From: Planctomycetaceae bacterium
GTDB taxonomy: Bacteria; Planctomycetota; Planctomycetia; Pirellulales; Pirellulaceae
DNA length: 62,691 bases
NCBI GenBank assembly: GCA_002717145.1
Contig: PBCP01000049.1
Span: forward strand, 26,084 to 88,774
Direction of reading: 5' to 3'
The stretch's first letter is position 1, and every line of letters begins with the position of its first letter. This document shows positions 1 to 9,165 of this stretch, piece after piece. The notes below the pieces were generated by a model. It was not told where the DNA came from. It did no database searches and saw nothing but the letters and a program-made list of their open reading frames with translations. Both the position numbers and the translations under genes were made by a program.

Positions 1-2019
1 GTTAATGAAATATGCAACATTGTCCAACAGGTTACTCGTGCTCTGACGGCAGCCTTTGAAAAAGGAATTGTCCATCGGGATCTCAAACCTGCCAACATAA
101 GCATCACCCAGGAAGGTGTCGTCAAGATTCTGGACTTCGGCTTAGCAAAGAGACTCAGCAAGGAACCTGCCAGTGACGACGCAACCATTGAGTACAACCT
201 CACTCAAACAGGGGGCATTATGGGGACTCCCAACTACATGAGTCCCGAGCAGGCATTAGGGAATGATCTAGACCATCGAACGGACATTTTCAGCCTGGGA
301 GTCGTCTTCTATGAACTACTCACGGGTATCAAACCATTCGCCGGTAATTCACTGGGACAGGTGATTAATAACATCATCAACCTGTCTGTTCCCAGTCCAG
401 CAACTGCCAACCCCCAGACCACAGGTGCAATCGAGGCAATTGTGCTGCGTTGTTTACAGAAGAATATCGAAGACCGCTACGAATCACCCAAGGATCTGTT
501 GGCGGATCTAGATGCATATATTAGGGGTGACATATCAGCGATTCGACCTAAGCCTGAATCGCAAGGCTCCCCCGCAGAAAGCGATGTCTACATTAGTTAT
601 TCAGCTCTAGACGATCAATCTTTAAGTGGGATCGAGGAAGGCTGGATCTCTCGATTCCACCGCAATCTTAAAGTGCGGCTACAACAGCTAGCTGGTCGTG
701 AAATAAAAGTATACCGCCCCAACAAAACCAGTGGCCAGGACGACCTCCCTCAGGAAACCATTGATGGGATTCCGCAAGTCAAATCACTACTGACGATCGT
801 TTCACCTCCATTTGTCAATTCCGATTCCTGTCGTACAGAAGTCGATTCGTTCGTTTCTGGAAAACCTAACGCGGACTCGAAAGTCATCAAGGTTGTAAAG
901 ATGCCCGTCCAACAGGACGCTTTGGAAAACGATGTCCTCAAACGTGTCAACAATCACGATTTCTTCGATCAGGACGACTCAGGTCGCATACTTGAATACG
1001 AAGAGTCTTTCGGAGAGGATCTTAAACGCCGTTACTACGAGAAGATCTATGATGTTGCGTACGATCTAAATAAGACGTTGGTCGTTTCCGGCGATGAAAC
1101 CATCGACCTCGATGAAAATCTCCCCAAAGCCTTCGTAGCGATGACAACTTCGGACGTCCGTACAGAATACGAAACAATCTGCCGAGAATTAACCGAACGT
1201 GGATACCGTGTTGTCCCGGACAAACCACTGAGCTTTGAAGCCCAAAAGTTAGAGCAGGAACTACAAAGCTACCTGACGGAAATTGAATTGGTTGTTCAAC
1301 TTGTTGGGCAGAATTACGGCATCGTTCCCGAGGGGGCTCAACAAAGCATTTCCGAATTGCAGGCAAATGCGATCCGAACCCTCATGACGAACCAGTCCGG
1401 TTGCCCTCAACAGTTCATCTGGTGCAGTTCGGCTACCTGCAGTGACCAAAGACAACACGCATTTATGGAGACAATTCGCACAACGGATGCAGCGAACGAC
1501 CACTGCGAATTAATCGAAGGTCAGGTAAGCCAGCTGAAGGAAGCCATTTCTCAACACCTCGACTCGATCACCAAGGAAGCACAAACCACAGACTGCCAAG
1601 CGAGTAACATCACTCAGTTGTATCTAATCTGCGATAAGATCGACGAGGATGAAACTGAAGCTTTGGAAGATCACCTCTTTTCATCCGGTATTGAGGTGAT
1701 CATGCCTGACTTTGATTGCCCGCAGGATGAGGTGAGCGAAGTGCATCGAGAGGCATTAACTGAATGCGATGCCGTGCTGATTTACTACGGTCAAGTACGT
1801 AAGGCTTGGGTCGACATTAAACTACGCGACACATTGAAAGCCGCCGGCTACGGACGTTCGAATCCGCTGTTAGATGTTGCCGTCTACATCGCTCCCCCTA
1901 TCGACAAGCGTAAAGATCGATTTAAAACTCACCACGCTGAGATCATTACCCAGAACACAGATACATTCGTTACCTCTGAATCACTCACTTCATTTATTGA
2001 AAAGGTTAAAGACAACTAA
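1..2019 (+). CDS. Ser/Thr protein kinase fused to TIR-like domains (5' partial)
   Basis: The reading frame is open from base 1, so the N-lobe of the kinase lies outside the window and 672 residues are visible. The fragment has the Hanks-kinase catalytic loop HRDLKPAN (fragment residues 25-32), the DFG metal-binding motif (45-47), the activation-segment GTPNYMSPEQ and a complete C-lobe to about residue 180. A TIR-like domain follows (about 194-310), starting SDVYISYS and carrying CRTE, whose Glu (about residue 280) sits where NAD-hydrolysing TIR domains keep their catalytic Glu. A second alpha/beta region (about 375-470, FVAMTTSDVRTEY) resembles DUF4062/TIR-type effector-sensor domains. A third (about 538-670) is TIR-like but lacks a matching Cys-x-x-Glu. 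The STAND gene starts 8 bp downstream, so the two are probably co-transcribed. Kinase identity is firm. The first TIR call is fairly good and the other two are inferred from fold-like patterns. Confidence 0.85.
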   Translation, partial: VNEICNIVQQVTRALTAAFEKGIVHRDLKPANISITQEGVVKILDFGLAKRLSKEPASDDATIEYNLTQTGGIMGTPNYMSPEQALGNDLDHRTDIFSLGVVFYELLTGIKPFAGNSLGQVINNIINLSVPSPATANPQTTGAIEAIVLRCLQKNIEDRYESPKDLLADLDAYIRGDISAIRPKPESQGSPAESDVYISYSALDDQSLSGIEEGWISRFHRNLKVRLQQLAGREIKVYRPNKTSGQDDLPQETIDGIPQVKSLLTIVSPPFVNSDSCRTEVDSFVSGKPNADSKVIKVVKMPVQQDALENDVLKRVNNHDFFDQDDSGRILEYEESFGEDLKRRYYEKIYDVAYDLNKTLVVSGDETIDLDENLPKAFVAMTTSDVRTEYETICRELTERGYRVVPDKPLSFEAQKLEQELQSYLTEIELVVQLVGQNYGIVPEGAQQSISELQANAIRTLMTNQSGCPQQFIWCSSATCSDQRQHAFMETIRTTDAANDHCELIEGQVSQLKEAISQHLDSITKEAQTTDCQASNITQLYLICDKIDEDETEALEDHLFSSGIEVIMPDFDCPQDEVSEVHREALTECDAVLIYYGQVRKAWVDIKLRDTLKAAGYGRSNPLLDVAVYIAPPIDKRKDRFKTHHAEIITQNTDTFVTSESLTSFIEKVKDN

Positions 2020-2027
2020 CCCCAACC

Positions 2028-5000
2028 ATGCCAGACATTACTCCCTATCCAGGACTACGACCGTTTCAAAGCGAGGAAGATTATCTTTTCTTCGGTCGCG
2101 AGGAGCAGATTGCCGATTTAACGCAGCGATTGCAACAGCATCGGTTCGTTGCCGTAGTCGGTTCGTCAGGAAGCGGGAAGTCTTCTCTTGTTCGCTGTGG
2201 CCTATTAAGTCAGCTTCAGGGCGGAATGATGGTCGGTGCAGGGTCAAACTGGCAAATTGCGGTCACGCAACCCGGTGGCGATCCTCTTGGCAATCTTGCT
2301 CAGTCTCTGATCGCAGCAGAACTATACGATGAAGACGAACCGGACATCGAGCATCACGTAATGGCCACTATTAACCGCTCTACCAATGGTTTAGTGGAAG
2401 CAGTCAAGCAGGGATCACTCGAGCGAGGAAGCAACATACTCCTTGTCGTTGACCAGTTCGAAGAAATCTTCCGGTTTCATGAAGCGGGAAATCGGGGGGA
2501 AGAGCAAGCCCCCGACTTCATTCGCTGGTTAATCCATGCTGTAAAACAGGACGAAGTACCGATCTACATTGTATTGACGATGCGTTCCGACTTCCTCGGT
2601 GATTGCGCCCGATTTACAGGCTTAGCTGAAGCCATAAACGACGGTGAATATCTGGTGCCGAAGTTAACTCGAGATCAGATCCAACAGGCCATTGAAGGCC
2701 CAGCGCGTGTTGCCGGAGGCAATGTAAGTCGCCGTTTAATCCAACGCTTACTCAACGACGTAGGCGAACATGCCGATCAACTTCCGGTCTTACAACACGC
2801 ACTTATGCGCACCTGGGACCAGGCAGCCATGCGTCTGGTCGATCGTGACAAGCGTGAATTAGACCTAGAGGACTACGAATCGATTGGTGGCATGGCGAAC
2901 GCACTTTCCACTCATGCGGATGAAATCCTGTCAGAAATCAAAGTGTCAGCCGAGGACGCTAAGCGTTCAGCGCTCACAACTGAACGCCTTTTCAAATCCC
3001 TCACCGAAAAGGGAGCGGACAGTCGTGGCATTCGACGGCCCACACGCATCTCAGATTTAATCGGCATAACAGATGCCTCATCCGAGGAAATAATTGGCAT
3101 TATAGAAGCCTACCGCGCCCCCGGACGAACCTTTCTGATGCCAGGCGTTGGTACGTCCCTCGAACCTGATACAGTCATCGACATTTCCCATGAAAGTCTA
3201 ATGCGTGTTTGGAGCCGTCTGGACAATTGGGTAGAGGAAGAGTCACAGTCTGTACGCATTTACCAAAGACTCTCAGAGACAGCTCGGTTATGGAATGACG
3301 GCAATGCAGGCCTCTATCGCGACCCGGACCTCCAAATCGCTTCCTCATGGGTTAACACAACGAACCCAAATGAAGCGTGGGCTTCCCGCTACAACTCTAA
3401 TTTCCAATTGGCTCTGAGATTCCTTGAAACAAGTGATCGTGAACAGAATGAGGCACAACGCAAAGCAGAAGAACAAAGAAAACGAGAATTAGAACAAGCT
3501 CAACAATTAGCCGACGAACAACAATTAAGAGCCGAGGAACAGGCCGCATCGGTCCGTCGGTTTCGAAAACAGTCGCGTATTATTGCAGGGGTCGCATGTC
3601 TTGCGATTGCAGCGACCGTTGTGGCAATCCTAGCAATGTTCAATGCATGGGAAAAAGAGAAAGAAGCCCTCGTCGCTCAAAATATCGCGGAACAAGCGCG
3701 GATCGAAATGGCCGCTGCTTTCAGAGACAGCGATATCGCGCAGGCCCGACAATTATTTAAGAACGGCGCCCCCCATCAGGCATTGGCAATACTAAAAACT
3801 GCCTTTACTCGTAACCCTGAAGACAAAGAGCTCATTCGCGTCGGGCTCGAAGGATTGATCCAGCAGAATCAATTCGTAAAACAAGATAGCTCACATTCAC
3901 CACACTCCGCAGATAAAATCTTCACTTTCAATGTCCCATATATCTATGCGACCTCATCATCTGATGGCTGGCTTACATATCGTCATTCACTAAAAACCGA
4001 AAAAATTGGTGACGAACCGAATAACCTGCGGTCGGTTAAGTTGAACGACCTGGTTTTAGAATGCACACTGGTGGGCAACAAGATCTATGCCGTCACACGA
4101 GATGGTAGTGCCGCATCAATATCTACCGAGGACTTCTCGGTACAGCATTTCGCGATAGAAACTGGCGGAACTGATACCAAGCCAAATCCGGTGCCCGTTC
4201 AAGCCATGCGACTTACAGGAGCCACTCTACATTTCCTCGATTCCGACAAAATCTTCTATCAAAACTTAAGTGACGTAACCAGCGAACCCGCGTTCATACA
4301 ATTATCCGGTATTCAGGTCAGGGAATACACCTTTTCAGAAGATGGATTGTATGCCATCGTCACAACAGACTCTAACCAATACATCATCTACGATTTGAAG
4401 TCACGAGGAACTGCAATACGAACCATCAAGGGAGATTCAGACGTTCAATTCCTGAGTTACCTACCGCTACAGAAGCAATTCATAGCAGTGGAACAGGAGA
4501 ATCTTCTATGCACCTTCTCACCGACTCACCCGGATCTGGACACCGTCCACGATATAAAGCTAGGCAATGTTAAAGAATTTGTAATCAGCCCCGACTCAAC
4601 TCGTCTGGGAACATTGGGTTTCGACGGACTTTTTACTGCGTATCACTTAGTAGACGGCTCCGAAGTTTTTGACCAATTTTCCGATGTGCGCCAACTCCCG
4701 TTTAACAGTATTAAATTCGACCCAACAGGCATCTATCTGCTCGGTGTTGATGCAAAACAAAATGCACATTGTCTAGATTCAACGACCGGTGAAATAGTCG
4801 CCATCACTTCGGGATTGAAAATTCCTGAACAAAACACTTCTATCATCTGGAATGTGAATCTTACAGCCAGTCGAAAATTCCACATCCATTTGATCTACTC
4901 TAATTTAGAGCATGACGGACAGAGTGAACCGGTTTCCTATGCCAGGTTATGGCTGACCAAACCATATGGTGACGACGCCTTACCGGATTTCGATGCTCTT

Positions 5001-7046
5001 GACTATTCTCAAATCGAACAGCAGCAGGGTGAAAGGTTCTTTGATGCCTCGATGGGTGCCTTTACTGGAAAGGGCATTCCGCGGCTCCGAGGTCCACTAC
5101 GAGATGCATTTGCATTCGTATATTTTCGCGAAGGCGATCAGGGTGCAATCGACACAGACATCTATGCGGGGAACACTTTAAAAGACTATTTTGAGAAAAG
5201 GGCTGCCGCTAATGAAGTAATATCTCTCGCGACCATTGCGGCTTCCCGCCAATTTTCACCACGGACCTTCTCCTCAACCTTACGTCTGCACGACCAACCG
5301 CCGGAGACCGCTGAATTAGTAACTCGTTATCACTTGTTAAAACATGCGCAAAAATTTCTTCACTTACATCGTTTAGGTTCAGATACTAACGAAATTATCG
5401 GACAGACGATTTTGGAGATTCTTTCCGAGCATCCGAATCTACTGGAGGCTCGTAGCCAGGCGTTTAAGGACCAGATCTACGAGAAACCAGCCGTGGACCT
5501 ACTTTCACCGGCAAACATCGGTTCATGGGAAGGCCTAACACATGTCTGGCAAGTTACTAACGAAGGCATAAGCACTTATGAATCAAAGTACGCGTTGAAT
5601 CACACGGGTAACCAATACATCGTTTGGAATGGCAGTGAATATTCAGACGTAAAGCTCTCATTCAAATATAAAGTAGAAAATGGCAACAGTGGTGTTAATG
5701 TTCGCGGAAAGCCTGCCACTGACGCTCGAATGGTATATGGAGCAAATAAACTCCACCCATTTTTACGCGAAGGATATCAACCGGATTTTCTTGCCTACTA
5801 CCCCAGCAACGGGCAATTTGAGAGTTTTATGGGGTCTACAATCGTAGATAATAGCCACGACGGTCGGAAGACGATGTTAACTAAACGTGGCTCAACTAAC
5901 CTGATAACGCAATCTGACGAATCAATCCCTTTGAATCGTGCCGATTATTTACCGACAACTGAACTTATCGAGGCCTTGAAACCTTCTGGAGACGGCTTTT
6001 CCGATGCGACAGTTGTATTCCGAGGAAATCGAATCGACACTTACTTCCAGAACACGCACACATCCACCACGTTTGACGACCACCCACTTGCCTACAAATC
6101 GGGAGACATATCATTCCAGCGTCAGACATATCAGAGCACAATCACTATAAAGCAAATCGAGGTCATCACTATCGGCCGTGATCTTGCTGAAGCCGAGAAT
6201 GAAATCTCACGTAATCCGGCGACAAACCACATGCTCGTATCGAAATTATTAAACCGTCGAAAGAGGTGGAATCAGTGTGCATTAGCCCTTGAATCCCTTT
6301 TAAAGTCGCCAGAGCATACCAAAGAGGCCACCAAGCTTCTCCGAGAAGTCAATCTGACTCGCCATTACTTTCATCAGCAACTAATAAAGGCATGTCGTGA
6401 AAACAATGTTGATCATGCAAAAGCTCTCATCGAACAAATCAACGACACTGAAACCCTTGGCCAGATAGCATATCAGAAAACGGGGAATTTTCAGGTCCAG
6501 AATATTCTGGAAGAGCCCATGGGCGACGCTGCATTTGCTGGTTCGTCCGATGTTGTTGAATTGCTCCTAAAAAATGGAGTGTCACTATCATTATCCCACA
6601 GTCTTGACCCAATAATGGCAAGCGCTCTGGCCAATCAACCTGATGTCGCAAGAGTATTAATTAAATATGGTTATGATCTTGACGGCGCATCCGATTTCCC
6701 CGTGATCCATCAAGCAGCAAAATGGGCGGGACCGGAGTTCATCCGAATTCTACTCGATGCCGGAGCCGACGCCAATTCAATCAATAGTTATGGAAAAACA
6801 GCACTACTCGAGTTGGCACAAATGAAAGCTCTAAGCCAGCAGTTCGGCAACAATGAATTAGCGGCGTTTACTAGTGGACCACGGCGAATTGAAGTAGCTA
6901 AACTCTTGGTCAAGGCTGGGTGTTCGCCATTATCTCGCGGACGATTTAACCGCAATCCAATCGAAGAAGCGAATTTCAATGGCGACACAGAATTAGCCAA
7001 TTTACTTGAAGAGCTTGCTAAAAATTTACCTGAAGAACCGGAATAG
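2028..7046 (+). CDS. nSTAND1-type NTPase with coiled coil, TM, propeller-like, DUF1080-like and ankyrin regions
   Basis: This 1672-residue protein opens with PYPGLRPF, typical of nSTAND1 NTPases that often carry WD40 propellers. Walker A is GSSGSGKS (45-52), Walker B is LLVVDQFEE (D142), and the conserved MRSDFLG segment lies near 185-191. Residues about 470-515 form a Gln/Glu/Arg-rich coiled coil, followed by one strong hydrophobic segment (about 518-540). Residues about 630-1000 are beta-rich and propeller-like. Residues about 1163-1380 (NIGSWEGLTHVW, a VNVRGK stretch, closing TIKQIEV) look like the DUF1080/3-keto-disaccharide hydrolase-type concanavalin fold. The C-terminus (about 1490-1650) has ankyrin-like units such as DVVELLLKNG and EFIRILLDAGADANS. 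STAND proteins are known signal-dependent oligomerising switches; partnership with the upstream kinase-TIR protein is inferred from the 8 bp gap. No clear Shine-Dalgarno precedes the ATG, which suggests translational coupling. Confidence 0.85.
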   Translation: MPDITPYPGLRPFQSEEDYLFFGREEQIADLTQRLQQHRFVAVVGSSGSGKSSLVRCGLLSQLQGGMMVGAGSNWQIAVTQPGGDPLGNLAQSLIAAELYDEDEPDIEHHVMATINRSTNGLVEAVKQGSLERGSNILLVVDQFEEIFRFHEAGNRGEEQAPDFIRWLIHAVKQDEVPIYIVLTMRSDFLGDCARFTGLAEAINDGEYLVPKLTRDQIQQAIEGPARVAGGNVSRRLIQRLLNDVGEHADQLPVLQHALMRTWDQAAMRLVDRDKRELDLEDYESIGGMANALSTHADEILSEIKVSAEDAKRSALTTERLFKSLTEKGADSRGIRRPTRISDLIGITDASSEEIIGIIEAYRAPGRTFLMPGVGTSLEPDTVIDISHESLMRVWSRLDNWVEEESQSVRIYQRLSETARLWNDGNAGLYRDPDLQIASSWVNTTNPNEAWASRYNSNFQLALRFLETSDREQNEAQRKAEEQRKRELEQAQQLADEQQLRAEEQAASVRRFRKQSRIIAGVACLAIAATVVAILAMFNAWEKEKEALVAQNIAEQARIEMAAAFRDSDIAQARQLFKNGAPHQALAILKTAFTRNPEDKELIRVGLEGLIQQNQFVKQDSSHSPHSADKIFTFNVPYIYATSSSDGWLTYRHSLKTEKIGDEPNNLRSVKLNDLVLECTLVGNKIYAVTRDGSAASISTEDFSVQHFAIETGGTDTKPNPVPVQAMRLTGATLHFLDSDKIFYQNLSDVTSEPAFIQLSGIQVREYTFSEDGLYAIVTTDSNQYIIYDLKSRGTAIRTIKGDSDVQFLSYLPLQKQFIAVEQENLLCTFSPTHPDLDTVHDIKLGNVKEFVISPDSTRLGTLGFDGLFTAYHLVDGSEVFDQFSDVRQLPFNSIKFDPTGIYLLGVDAKQNAHCLDSTTGEIVAITSGLKIPEQNTSIIWNVNLTASRKFHIHLIYSNLEHDGQSEPVSYARLWLTKPYGDDALPDFDALDYSQIEQQQGERFFDASMGAFTGKGIPRLRGPLRDAFAFVYFREGDQGAIDTDIYAGNTLKDYFEKRAAANEVISLATIAASRQFSPRTFSSTLRLHDQPPETAELVTRYHLLKHAQKFLHLHRLGSDTNEIIGQTILEILSEHPNLLEARSQAFKDQIYEKPAVDLLSPANIGSWEGLTHVWQVTNEGISTYESKYALNHTGNQYIVWNGSEYSDVKLSFKYKVENGNSGVNVRGKPATDARMVYGANKLHPFLREGYQPDFLAYYPSNGQFESFMGSTIVDNSHDGRKTMLTKRGSTNLITQSDESIPLNRADYLPTTELIEALKPSGDGFSDATVVFRGNRIDTYFQNTHTSTTFDDHPLAYKSGDISFQRQTYQSTITIKQIEVITIGRDLAEAENEISRNPATNHMLVSKLLNRRKRWNQCALALESLLKSPEHTKEATKLLREVNLTRHYFHQQLIKACRENNVDHAKALIEQINDTETLGQIAYQKTGNFQVQNILEEPMGDAAFAGSSDVVELLLKNGVSLSLSHSLDPIMASALANQPDVARVLIKYGYDLDGASDFPVIHQAAKWAGPEFIRILLDAGADANSINSYGKTALLELAQMKALSQQFGNNELAAFTSGPRRIEVAKLLVKAGCSPLSRGRFNRNPIEEANFNGDTELANLLEELAKNLPEEPE

Positions 7047-7084
7047 GCGAAAAAATCTCGAATCAACGAATGAGTCATTAATAA

Positions 7085-7116
7085 AAAAGGCCTACGTGTA
7101 ACTACGCAGGCCTTTT
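7085..7116. terminator. Bidirectional intrinsic terminator
   Basis: A hairpin with arms AAAAGGCCT and AGGCCTTTT (9 bp), one A/C mismatch, then CGT/ACG around a six-base loop. It is followed by a T-rich run on the plus strand and preceded by an A-run that serves as a U-tract for the minus strand. It lies between the convergent ends of the STAND gene and the lipoprotein gene and fits termination in both directions. Confidence 0.8.
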
Positions 7117-7148
7117 CTTCTTTGTTAAAAGTATTCCGACAAGGAAGA

Positions 7149-7583
7149 TTATTCTTCCACTGCTTCAGCGTCAGATTCTTCTGACACTTCTTCGGCTGAG
7201 CCTTCATCGTCGTCAGCTTGGCCGGCTTCACCCTCAGCATGATCATGCCCATCTTCGCCATGATCGTGACCGTCTTCGCCATGGTCGTGACCATCGGCAT
7301 CTTCCGTGACACCAGTACCTTTGGTCGCCAACGCTTCATCTTTAGCCGCGTCCTCTAATTCGTTAAACGCATCGATACAGCCTGGGCAACAAAAACCGAC
7401 AGTACCGCCTTTATACTCAGTGCGGCCGCCATCATCGGTAACTTCATGCCCCATAATCGGGCAATGCGTATTTACAAGATTTACTTCAACTCCAGAGGTG
7501 GCACTCGAGTCACCACCATCTTCCGAACTACAACCAATCAGGCCGGTCATAATAACCAACGCAACAACAAGTGCATTTTTCAC
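7149..7583 (-). CDS. Metal-binding lipoprotein with CCPGC motif and HDH-rich tail
   Basis: Predicted 144-residue lipoprotein. A hydrophobic signal ends in the lipobox LIGC (C18), so the mature protein should be membrane-anchored. A short domain, HCPIMGHEV (C41) then GFCCPGC (C65, C66, C69), resembles the YHS/TRASH-like Cys motif of metal-handling proteins. The C-terminus has repeated HDHGEDG units and then an acidic stretch. I chose the GTG at 7583 because AGGAAG lies six bases upstream; an ATG six codons earlier (7601) has no visible ribosome site but also gives a valid lipoprotein signal. A role in binding or buffering divalent metals (Cu, Zn or Ni) outside the cytoplasm is inferred from residue composition only. 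It appears monocistronic, ending at the terminator shared with the STAND gene. Confidence 0.8.
   Translation of the reverse strand: MKNALVVALVIMTGLIGCSSEDGGDSSATSGVEVNLVNTHCPIMGHEVTDDGGRTEYKGGTVGFCCPGCIDAFNELEDAAKDEALATKGTGVTEDADGHDHGEDGHDHGEDGHDHAEGEAGQADDDEGSAEEVSEESDAEAVEE
7238..7300. repeat. 21-bp tandem repeat, three units, in coding sequence
   Basis: Three consecutive 21-base units (7238-7258, 7259-7279, 7280-7300) with a few substitutions. On the minus strand they encode the (D/E)DGHDHGE seven-residue repeats of the lipoprotein. Slippage at this repeat could change the number of His clusters. Confidence 0.85.
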
Positions 7584-7669
7584 GGTATTCTTCCTATTCA
7601 TCTAAAATAAGTTTGGGGTATATCACAATATTACCATCTCAGGGTTTTTCTGCCCGCCCTAATTCTCCA

Positions 7670-9022
7670 TTAAAATGGCTCCCAGTTCTGAAGCTTTCTT
7701 CGCACTATCTCAAATTCGTCCAGCAACCGTTGAGTCACTGCGGGTTTCCGGGCATGAAGATCCCTTCGCTCTCGGACATCTCGCTGCAAGTCGAACAACA
7801 GCGGTGGGTCTTGTATTACACTCGGCTCCCGCTTACCCGTTTCGGGCTCCCGAGTCCGTTCACGCGTTTTCAAATGAATCTTAAAATCACCACTTCGATA
7901 TGCCATCGCTTCTCGGAAGTAATACACGTGCCGCTGGCGATGGCTCTTTGCTCCGGTCAGCCAAACATCGGACATATCCAGAGAATCAATCGCCTGCCCC
8001 TGAGGGATATCAATGCCAATCATATTTGCTAACGTTGCATACACATCATAATGCGTCATCAACCCGTCATGTCTGGCCGCGTCGATGTGTCCGGGCCAGG
8101 AAGCGATAAACGGTACTCGAGTTCCCCCTTCCCATGTCGTCGACTTCTGACCCCGCAATGGGCGGGCAACACCGCTAAACTCTGTGAACATCGACCAGGG
8201 GCCATTATCACTGGTGAAAACAACAAGCGTATTCTCCCTTTGGCCGGTCTGCTCCAATGCGTTGACGATCTGACCGACTGACCAATCCAACTCAGCCAAC
8301 ACGTCCCCGTAAACCCCATTACGACTTACACCCTGAAATGCCTGAGATGCAAAAACAGGTACGTGAGGCATGTTGTGCGCGAGATATACAAAAAAAGGTT
8401 TATCGTTATCTGCTTCAATAATCCTGACAACCTCTTCGGTGTACCGTTTTATGAAACCTGACTGAGGCACAACTGCCCCCTGGCTTTCCCGATCCACATA
8501 CAATGGCGTCTTCCATGACTCTTCCGGTGCACTCCGAAACGATTCATAGTTAGGCGGTGGCCCATCCCAATCGTTACTCCCTCGGGTTCCGCACCAGTAG
8601 TCAAATCCTTGATCGAGTGGGTGCAACCCTTCTGACATCTCCAAGTGCCACTTGCCAATCAGGGCAGTTCGGTACCCTACCTCTTTCAACAACTCAGGAA
8701 TAACAACTGCATCCGCCAGTCGCCCCCATTTACCTTTTTCATTATCCCAGGGTCGGTTGGGATGACAGCCCGTCATAAGACCACGTCGACTAGGAGCGCA
8801 CCATGCCGAAGCCTGAAAGTCAGTCATTCGAAGTCCATTGGCTGCGAGCCGGTCAATGTGGGGTGTGTCGTTTAGTCTGCTGCCATAGCAGCCAAGATCT
8901 CCATACCCTAAATCATCCGCCAGAATGTAGATAACATTTAACTCTTTCGGCTCCTCTACTGCGCAAAGATTGAGGTTCCAGAACAGAACTAACACCGGCA
9001 AATGGATCCATTTGTTTTTCAT
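7670..9022 (-). CDS. Secreted sulfatase (arylsulfatase A-like)
   Basis: A 450-residue formylglycine sulfatase that removes sulfate esters, presumably from a polysaccharide or glycoside outside the cytoplasm. It has an N-terminal Sec signal ending near LCAVEEP. Metal ligands DD are at 36-37 in ADDLGYGDLG. The sulfatase signature CAPSRRGLMTG has C75 as the residue to be converted to formylglycine by the separate activating enzyme. The GKWHLE segment and the VVFTSDNGP stretch (second metal-binding region) are also present. Length is normal for the family. It stands alone: it is divergent from the PQQ-like gene at 9166 and lies downstream of no obvious operon partner. The substrate cannot be read from the sequence. 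Confidence 0.95.
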   Translation of the reverse strand: MKNKWIHLPVLVLFWNLNLCAVEEPKELNVIYILADDLGYGDLGCYGSRLNDTPHIDRLAANGLRMTDFQASAWCAPSRRGLMTGCHPNRPWDNEKGKWGRLADAVVIPELLKEVGYRTALIGKWHLEMSEGLHPLDQGFDYWCGTRGSNDWDGPPPNYESFRSAPEESWKTPLYVDRESQGAVVPQSGFIKRYTEEVVRIIEADNDKPFFVYLAHNMPHVPVFASQAFQGVSRNGVYGDVLAELDWSVGQIVNALEQTGQRENTLVVFTSDNGPWSMFTEFSGVARPLRGQKSTTWEGGTRVPFIASWPGHIDAARHDGLMTHYDVYATLANMIGIDIPQGQAIDSLDMSDVWLTGAKSHRQRHVYYFREAMAYRSGDFKIHLKTRERTREPETGKREPSVIQDPPLLFDLQRDVRERRDLHARKPAVTQRLLDEFEIVRRKLQNWEPF

Positions 9023-9165
9023 AGTACTTTTATTCTCAAATTAGATTTCGCCTTTTAATTCTTCCTATTCTACACCACAGCTTTCTCCTCTATGCTCCTG
9101 CGATCGTTTAGAATTAAGTCGCTAACGAAAATCATGCTTCGGCACTAATCAGGAATTCTATATCT

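Noticed and set aside
1874..2332. 152-residue plus-strand ORF bridging kinase and STAND genes
   Set aside because: It overlaps the coding frames of both well-supported genes and is Ser/Arg-rich as expected for an out-of-frame translation.
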